A stretch of 10,006 bases of DNA from Thermoplasmata archaeon (lineage in GTDB: Archaea > Thermoplasmatota > B47-G6 > B47-G6B > 47-G6), in the NCBI GenBank assembly GCA_003663565.1, contig QMTT01000004.1, forward strand, positions 1 to 10,006, written 5' to 3'. The notes beneath the pieces are model-generated. The model was not told where the DNA came from. It ran no database searches and was given only the letters and a program-made list of their open reading frames with translations. This document shows, one piece after another, positions 6,660-10,006 of this stretch. Each line of letters begins with the position of its first letter. The first letter of the stretch is position 1. Both the position numbers and the translations under genes were made by a program.

Positions 6660-7055
6660 AACCTCCACATTTTCTCCCATATTTATGTTTATTTTTTTCG
6701 GTAAAATTACTTCTATAACATTTTTTCCATGCTTACTTACTATTGGAAACACTATTATGCCACGAACACCTTTTAAGACACATTCGACATAATATACATC
6801 ATGAAAGATCCTGTTATTTTTCTTAAATCCATTTATTTTTTTATTTGCGAGAGCCCTTACAGTTCTCCAAGTGGCTTCATTGACGATTATGTTTATGGTT
6901 CCAGGGTATGGTTTCCATCCTAAATTCCTTGCAATAATGTTGGAGTAAGCACTTACATAGTATTTTCCCTCCCCGAATCCTTTGGAGATAATTCCTTTTA
7001 TCTTAAAGGGTCTCATTTCGACTGCCTCGTCTGGAATTTTATATATCTTATACAT
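6648..7055 (-). CDS. ribK: CTP-dependent riboflavin kinase (archaeal RibK, DUF120)
   Basis: This 135-residue protein phosphorylates riboflavin to FMN, using CTP instead of ATP in the characterised archaeal members, in the cytosol. It has the family's features in a single compact domain: GFGEGKYYVS (26-35), a glycine-rich nucleotide-binding segment, and PYPGTINI (49-56), whose Thr and Asn bind the metal. RGIIVFPI (98-105) is a core strand. The length is typical of free-standing archaeal RibK without the N-terminal helix-turn-helix domain seen in some relatives. There is no Shine-Dalgarno before the ATG at 7055, but a TATA box (ATTTAAAT, 7079-7086) is centred about 28 bp upstream, which fits a leaderless message. 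The 3' end overlaps the convergent TIP49 gene. Confidence 0.92.
   Translation of the reverse strand: MYKIYKIPDEAVEMRPFKIKGIISKGFGEGKYYVSAYSNIIARNLGWKPYPGTINIIVNEATWRTVRALANKKINGFKKNNRIFHDVYYVECVLKGVRGIIVFPIVSKHGKNVIEVILPKKININMGENVEVLVI
6669..6698 (+). terminator. Oligo-T terminator of the TIP49 gene, inside antisense ribK
   Basis: About 10-40 nt after the TIP49 stop the plus strand is T-rich and ends in seven T (6692-6698). These bases also encode the lysine-rich C-terminal part of RibK on the other strand, so terminator and coding sequence share DNA. Confidence 0.45.
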
Positions 7056-7123
7056 AACTGTTGTGAAGAGGAAATAGCATTTAAATACTATGAGGCAAAG
7101 TTATGTTAGCAGAGGTGTTTCAG
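7056..7123. promoter_or_regulatory. Divergent ribK/queD promoter with one palindromic TATA box
   Basis: ATTTAAAT (7079-7086) is a perfect palindrome and the only TATA-like site in the 68-bp gap. Leftward, its centre is about 28 bp from the ribK ATG, giving a leaderless transcript. Rightward, transcription would start near 7108, just before the queD Shine-Dalgarno AGAGGTG (7111-7117). One site could therefore serve both genes. Confidence 0.55.
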
Positions 7124-7609
7124 ATGACGTTCTATGTATATATAGATGGTTGGAAGCGTAATATCAGGTTCTCTGCTGCTCACTGGGTTGAGCGTGCAGG
7201 AAAGTGTGAAAGGCTTCATGGCCACGATTATTATGTGAGCATTAAACTCTATGGACCAGTGTCTGACGATGGAATGATTGTGGATTTCAGCATAGTGAAG
7301 TCTGCATTAAAGAAGATTGTCGAAGAATTGGATCATAAAGTACTAGTTCCCGAGAAGAAAGTGACCAAAAGAGAGGATGGTCTAGTTTTTATAAAGAAGG
7401 ATGACAAAATCATGTGTATTCCAGAAGAAGATGTAAAAGTGCTTCCAATAGAGGTTGTTACTGCAGAAGAATTGGCTAAATATGTGGCGGAGAGACTTTA
7501 TGAAATGCTTAGTGATGAAATTAGGAGAAGAGGAATATACCAAATAGAAATATGCATTGATGAAGGTGGAGGTCAGGAAGCATGCCACGTAAAAAAGCTG
7601 TTTGCTTGA
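7124..7609 (+). CDS. queD: 6-carboxy-5,6,7,8-tetrahydropterin synthase (QueD)
   Basis: This 161-residue enzyme of the PTPS family converts 7,8-dihydroneopterin triphosphate to 6-carboxytetrahydropterin, the second step to preQ0. Zinc ligands are His20 (FSAAHW) and His32/His34. The motif C-E-R-L-H-G-H (28-34) is the CxxxHGH signature of true QueD; the ExxHGH form of PTPS-III folate enzymes is absent. The Asp-His pair at 70-71 (LDHKVL) and Glu147 complete the active site. The segment 75-108 is an insertion that is charged and variable. The frame allows an ATG at 7103, but AGAGGTG (7111-7117) lies 6 nt before the ATG at 7124, so I use the latter. It overlaps queC by 28 nt, with queC's own ribosome binding site inside queD. 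Confidence 0.94.
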   Translation: MTFYVYIDGWKRNIRFSAAHWVERAGKCERLHGHDYYVSIKLYGPVSDDGMIVDFSIVKSALKKIVEELDHKVLVPEKKVTKREDGLVFIKKDDKIMCIPEEDVKVLPIEVVTAEELAKYVAERLYEMLSDEIRRRGIYQIEICIDEGGGQEACHVKKLFA

Positions 7610-8319
7610 TATCAGGAGGTTTGGATTCTACCGTAGCTGCTACATACGCTAAGTCTCAGGGATATGAGATATACACACTTACAATAGTTTATGGTCAGAA
7701 ACACAGTAAAGAAGTGGAGAGTGCTAAAAAAATAGCAAAAGAGTTAGGAGCACTAGAACACAAAGTGCTTTATGTTCCTCTTGATGAAATAGGAGGTAGT
7801 GCTCTTACAGATAGCACAATAGAGATTCCTACGAGAACTAGGCCAGAAGAAATAGGAAGTGAAATACCTTCGACATATGTGCCAGGTAGAAATATAATCT
7901 TCTTGAGTATTGCGGCAGCTTATGCAGAAGTTGTGAGGGCCGAGACCATATTCATAGGAGTAAATGCAATAGACTATAGTGGTTATCCCGACTGTAGACC
8001 TGAGTTCATAAGGGCAATGCAGGAGGCTATTAGGCTTGGCATGAAAACAGGAGTGGAAGGCAGACCCATAAAGATAGAGACACCACTAATAAACATGACG
8101 AAGGCAGAGATAGTTAAACTGGGATATAAGTTAGGAGCACCATTACACTTAACGTGGAGTTGTTACAGAGGTGGGGAAAAGGCTTGTGGAAGATGCGACA
8201 GCTGTGTTTTGAGACTCAAAGGCTTTATGGAAGCAGGGATTCCAGACCCAATAGAGTATGAATATTATCCCAAATGGTATAAGGAATGGTTGGAGGAAAA
8301 AAATAGAAAAAATCTATAA
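7582..8319 (+). CDS. queC: 7-cyano-7-deazaguanine (preQ0) synthase (QueC)
   Basis: This 245-residue ATP-dependent enzyme converts 7-carboxy-7-deazaguanine plus ammonia to preQ0. The N-terminal PP-loop is SGGLDS (11-16), followed by YGQKHSKE, VPGRN (100-104) and DYSGYPDCRPEF (131-142), the substrate-binding loop. A zinc site is formed by Cys194, Cys202, Cys205 and Cys208 in the C-terminal part. The length is typical of stand-alone QueC; there is no fused glutamine amidotransferase (GAT-QueC) domain. The start ATG has GGAGGT (7567-7572) 9 nt upstream, within queD, and the 28-nt overlap points to coupled translation. In archaea preQ0 is inserted at position 15 of tRNA and made into archaeosine. 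Confidence 0.95.
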   Translation: MPRKKAVCLISGGLDSTVAATYAKSQGYEIYTLTIVYGQKHSKEVESAKKIAKELGALEHKVLYVPLDEIGGSALTDSTIEIPTRTRPEEIGSEIPSTYVPGRNIIFLSIAAAYAEVVRAETIFIGVNAIDYSGYPDCRPEFIRAMQEAIRLGMKTGVEGRPIKIETPLINMTKAEIVKLGYKLGAPLHLTWSCYRGGEKACGRCDSCVLRLKGFMEAGIPDPIEYEYYPKWYKEWLEEKNRKNL

Positions 8320-8406
8320 ATTGCACATAAACTTTAAATCGAGCTCCTGTAGACGTGCATTGAAGACAAAGCTGTCTAATCAAAAAGGCTCCTGTGGGGA
8401 AATCCC
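8320..8406 (+). promoter_or_regulatory. queC-queE gap with possible promoter and leader stems
   Basis: TTTAAATC (8333-8340) is TATA-like and would start a transcript near 8362. Two 5-bp stems share one right arm: TAGAC (8350-8354) with GTCTA (8374-8378), or AGACA (8364-8368) with TGTCT (8373-8377). GCTCCTGT occurs twice (8343-8350, 8388-8395). TGGG (8395-8398) can pair with CCCA (8404-8407) across the likely Shine-Dalgarno. This is suggestive only. Confidence 0.35.
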
Positions 8407-9141
8407 ATGGCATACATTTATGAGGCTTTTTCTTCTATACAGGGTGAAGGCATATATGTGGGGAAGAGACAAGTGTTCTTAAGGTTTGCAGGCTGCCCAT
8501 TGAGATGTATATATTGTGATACAAAGTACGCATATGAAATTCCAAAAAGGGCTAAAATAATAATGTCTGATGAGGTAAAGTACATAAGCAATCCTATATC
8601 GCCAAAGGACATAGTAGAAATTATAAAGGCTCTAGAAACTCCTGACATGCACTCAGTATCGTTCACTGGAGGTGAGCCTCTAATACAAGAAGATTTAGAA
8701 GAAGTTCTTAGAGAAGTGAAAAAAGAGGGATATAGAACATTTCTTGAGACTGCATGTTTTCCATATAAAAAAGCAGAGAAAATAGCTAAGTACATAGATA
8801 TAGCATCTGTGGATATAAAGCTCCCTTCACATAGGGCGCACCCAGATCCACAGGCCTTAATATCTCATGAGAAGAGATGCATCGAGACATTTGTCAAAAG
8901 TGGTATTGAAACATATGTCAAGGTCGTAGTTCTTCCGGAGACATCCATCAAGGAGCTTGAGAATGCATTATTAGGGTTAGAAAATTATAACATAGAGATA
9001 GTCCTCCAACCTGTTATGATCAGAAACCTACTGGGGGTGAATATAAAATCTCTTATTAAAATGTCTGAAAAGCTTGGAGAAAAATTTAGAGGTAACATAA
9101 GAGTATTGCCTCAGGTACACAAGCTTCTGAAGCTACGTTAG
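8407..9141 (+). CDS. queE: 7-carboxy-7-deazaguanine synthase (QueE), radical SAM enzyme
   Basis: This 244-residue enzyme turns 6-carboxytetrahydropterin, the QueD product, into 7-carboxy-7-deazaguanine, the QueC substrate. The radical-SAM cluster motif CxxxCxxC is at Cys30, Cys34 and Cys37 (GCPLRCIYCDT), preceded by the family's EAFSSIQGEG start, which binds substrate. The SAM-binding GGE lies at 88-90 (FTGGEPL), followed by ETAC (114-117), SVDIKLPS (134-141) and the C-terminal LPQVHKLL. Length is normal. The Shine-Dalgarno (GTGGGG, 8394-8399) is weak and only 7 nt from the ATG. The gene sits 87 bp after queC and may have its own promoter. The GTP cyclohydrolase and the tRNA-guanine transglycosylase needed on either side of this pathway are not in the window. 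Confidence 0.94.
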   Translation: MAYIYEAFSSIQGEGIYVGKRQVFLRFAGCPLRCIYCDTKYAYEIPKRAKIIMSDEVKYISNPISPKDIVEIIKALETPDMHSVSFTGGEPLIQEDLEEVLREVKKEGYRTFLETACFPYKKAEKIAKYIDIASVDIKLPSHRAHPDPQALISHEKRCIETFVKSGIETYVKVVVLPETSIKELENALLGLENYNIEIVLQPVMIRNLLGVNIKSLIKMSEKLGEKFRGNIRVLPQVHKLLKLR

Positions 9142-9293
9142 AACAAATACTACCTCTAATTATGGAAAGCATAGTGCATATATGGAAGACCTTCCTTTTG
9201 GCGCCTTATGAAACTGTTCTTGTCCTTGTGGGCATTCATGAATATTCGCGAGCGTTCGTACGTCATTAATGAGCAAAATAACCAATATATCCT
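9142..9293. other. Intergenic gap between convergent queE and eL40 genes
   Basis: I see no gene, no convincing C/D-box guide RNA motifs and no repeat here. A GGCGCC palindrome lies near 9200. Short T-rich stretches on each strand could serve as weak terminators for the two converging genes. Confidence 0.4.
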
Positions 9294-9443
9294 TTATCTG
9301 CCTCCTCTAGGTTCCTTAGCTTTTGGTCTTAGTTTAGTTGAGCCACATCGTCTACAACGTTTTGCTCTTGGAGGATTCCTTGCGCTACATTTCATGCATA
9401 TATACTTATTGAGCAATCTTGCCTCTGCCTCTGGGAATCCCAT
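9294..9443 (-). CDS. rpl40e: Large-subunit ribosomal protein eL40 (L40e)
   Basis: This 49-residue zinc-ribbon protein is part of the archaeal 50S subunit. The sequence opens [19 protein letters not shown], has the zinc ligands Cys16, Cys19, Cys30 and Cys33 (CxxC, 10 residues, CxxC, with [14 protein letters not shown] between and after), and ends [13 protein letters not shown]. These match archaeal L40e proteins along the full length. In eukaryotes the homologue is made as a ubiquitin fusion; here it is free. The ATG at 9443 is preceded by AAGGTGATC (9455-9447). A TATA box lies on the minus strand at 9492-9485, giving a leader of about 20 nt, so it appears to be transcribed alone. It is short enough to be missed by length-filtered gene calling, and a longer spurious frame (9208-9483) covers it on the other strand. 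Confidence 0.95.
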   Translation of the reverse strand: MGFPEAEARLLNKYICMKCSARNPPRAKRCRRCGSTKLRPKAKEPRGGR

Positions 9444-9484
9444 AGTGATCACCTTGAAATCATGTATTAATTATTTGAGATAGG

Positions 9485-9492
9485 TATATAAT
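9485..9492 (-). promoter_or_regulatory. TATA box of the eL40 gene
   Basis: The minus strand reads ATTATATA here, about 42 bp before the ATG at 9443. Transcription would begin near 9462, just ahead of the Shine-Dalgarno AAGGTGATC. Confidence 0.5.
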
Positions 9493-9532
9493 AGTATAGC
9501 CATGGGAGATAATGGCTTAAGTAATATATAAT

Positions 9533-9601
9533 TATCGCTGTTCTTCCACCCGTTCTGGTCAGCAGTAAACCTCGTTAAGCTGACTTCATTAGAGGGTTTT
9601 C
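9533..9601 (-). mobile_element. Decayed TnpB 3'-end / omega RNA relic
   Basis: On the minus strand this matches the tnpB tail at the left edge of the window in three collinear blocks. 9601-9580 against 10-31 is 19 of 22 identical, all differences being transitions. 9559-9550 (ACCAGAACGG) against 68-77 is 9 of 10. 9547-9540 (GGAAGAAC) against 105-112 is exact. The first block also aligns in the coding frame, giving T-A-E-N-P-L-M-K-S where the other copy has A-P-E-S-P-P-M-K-P, but the frame stops two codons later and is closed upstream. A hairpin GTCAGC/GCTGAC (arms 9584-9579 and 9563-9558) lies between the first two blocks. The space between galT (9750) and this relic is too small for a transposase, so only the end survives. 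Confidence 0.6.
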
Positions 9602-9749
9602 AGCAGTCATTCGGGCTTAGGATTCCACATGTCGAAGATCCTTCACGACAAAAATAAAGTAAGCTCTGAGAATGTTTAAAAATTGTGAAAAATAAGGGAT
9701 TCAAATTTTATTCTTTTAACTATTTATGAAACAGCTTTAGCAAAGGTTA
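9602..9749. other. Intergenic DNA after galT, possible terminator
   Basis: This stretch lies between the galT stop and the TnpB relic. On the minus strand it carries two oligo-T tracts (9692-9688 and 9682-9678) about 60-70 nt after the galT stop, which may end galT transcription. A TGT/CGT-containing stretch near 9625-9650 could be further decayed tnpB, but I cannot align it. Confidence 0.35.
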
Positions 9750-10006
9750 TCACTCTTCTCCTCTTAATATTTTGGCCGCGAGTTCAGGAGGGGTTGGATT
9801 TATATAAAATCCAGTGCCCCACTCAAATCCTGCAATTCTCGTGAGCTTTGGCATGATCTCTATGTGCCAGTGATAGTACTCATAGGGTTTTCCATCGCTG
9901 GGTGCCGTATGAAGCATGAGATTATATGGTGGGTCGTTAACCTTTTCCTTTATGGCCTTTAATGTAACCTTTAGGGCATCTGCAAGTGACTCTATTTCAA
10001 CTCCTC
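9750..10006 (-). CDS. galT: Galactose-1-phosphate uridylyltransferase (GalT), C-terminal 85 residues
   Basis: This is the 3' end of a gene that continues beyond the right edge. The product swaps UMP between UDP-glucose and galactose-1-phosphate (Leloir pathway). Visible parts are the NDPPYNLMLHTAPSDGK strand and loop, then YEYYHWHIEIMPKLTR, whose H-x-H provides metal-binding histidines in GalT of the HIT superfamily, and AGFEWGTGFYINPTPPE, the usual C-terminal end of archaeal and bacterial GalT. The catalytic H-P-H motif lies in the missing part. The stop is TGA at 9752-9750. The GalT product can supply activated sugars for glycosylation, but no direct link to the glycan genes at 1247-4490 is shown. 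Confidence 0.92.
   Translation of the reverse strand, partial: GVEIESLADALKVTLKAIKEKVNDPPYNLMLHTAPSDGKPYEYYHWHIEIMPKLTRIAGFEWGTGFYINPTPPELAAKILRGEE

Noticed and set aside
7103..7123. Upstream ATG start for queD
   Set aside because: It lies only about 20 bp from the TATA centre, and the Shine-Dalgarno AGAGGTG falls after it, correctly spaced for the ATG at 7124.
8320..8406. Known preQ1 riboswitch class
   Set aside because: The described preQ1 aptamers are bacterial pseudoknots with specific loop sequences that are not visible here.
9208..9483. 91-codon open frame on the plus strand
   Set aside because: It lies antisense over the well-supported eL40 gene, has no recognisable motif, and its hydrophobic look comes from reading the zinc-ribbon gene backwards.
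9533..9601. Plus-strand structured RNA gene (GGTCAGC hairpin)
   Set aside because: The same stem is better explained on the minus strand, where the sequence also aligns with the tnpB tail in frame and order.
1..10006. tRNA, rRNA and CRISPR repeats
   Set aside because: I saw no regularly spaced repeats, no tRNA arms such as a GGTTCRANYCC T-arm in a cloverleaf, and no rRNA-like stretches on either strand.

Overview
The window is from an archaeon, very probably a thermophile. The evidence is a cluster of archaeal-type genes: ribosomal protein eL40, CTP-dependent riboflavin kinase, a TIP49/RuvB-like ATPase, the NOG1 GTPase, and a preQ0 set that in archaea feeds archaeosine. TATA boxes replace -35/-10 promoters, AGA/AGG/ATA codons are frequent, and the proteins are rich in K, E and I. 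I cannot fix the genus from the sequence alone.

Layout. (1) Positions 1-181 hold the right end of an IS200/IS605-type element: the last 43 codons of a tnpB-like gene plus a subterminal palindrome. (2) Positions 240-4490, minus strand, form a four-gene unit read from a promoter near 4560: a 14-TM-type polysaccharide flippase, the GTPase NOG1, a GT2 (dolichyl-phosphate sugar synthase-like) glycosyltransferase and MtnA (methylthioribose-1-phosphate isomerase). The genes are tightly packed (33-nt gap, 50-nt overlap, 4-nt overlap). (3) hsp20 leaves the same region divergently and is followed on the plus strand by a TIP49 ATPase. (4) ribK (minus) converges on TIP49 with a 12-bp overlap. (5) ribK and queD diverge from one palindromic TATA box; queD-queC-queE follow and make preQ0 from the GTP cyclohydrolase product. 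(6) After queE comes a small gene absent from simple long-ORF calls, ribosomal protein eL40 (minus, 49 aa). (7) The 3' end of galT (minus) runs off the right edge.

The most interesting signal joins the two ends of the window. The 3' end of tnpB (10-119) has a decayed homologue on the minus strand at 9533-9601. Three short blocks match in the same order. Between them lies a hairpin in both copies whose stem carries one compensatory base-pair change and one G-U to G-C change. This supports an RNA function (TnpB omega/reRNA scaffold) at the tnpB 3' end and an orphan relic of it just upstream of the eL40 promoter.

Other points are an 8-bp perfect inverted repeat that buries the TIP49 ribosome binding site, an inverted repeat beside the hsp20/flippase divergent promoter, a queE leader with two alternative stems, and corrected starts for NOG1, TIP49 and queD.
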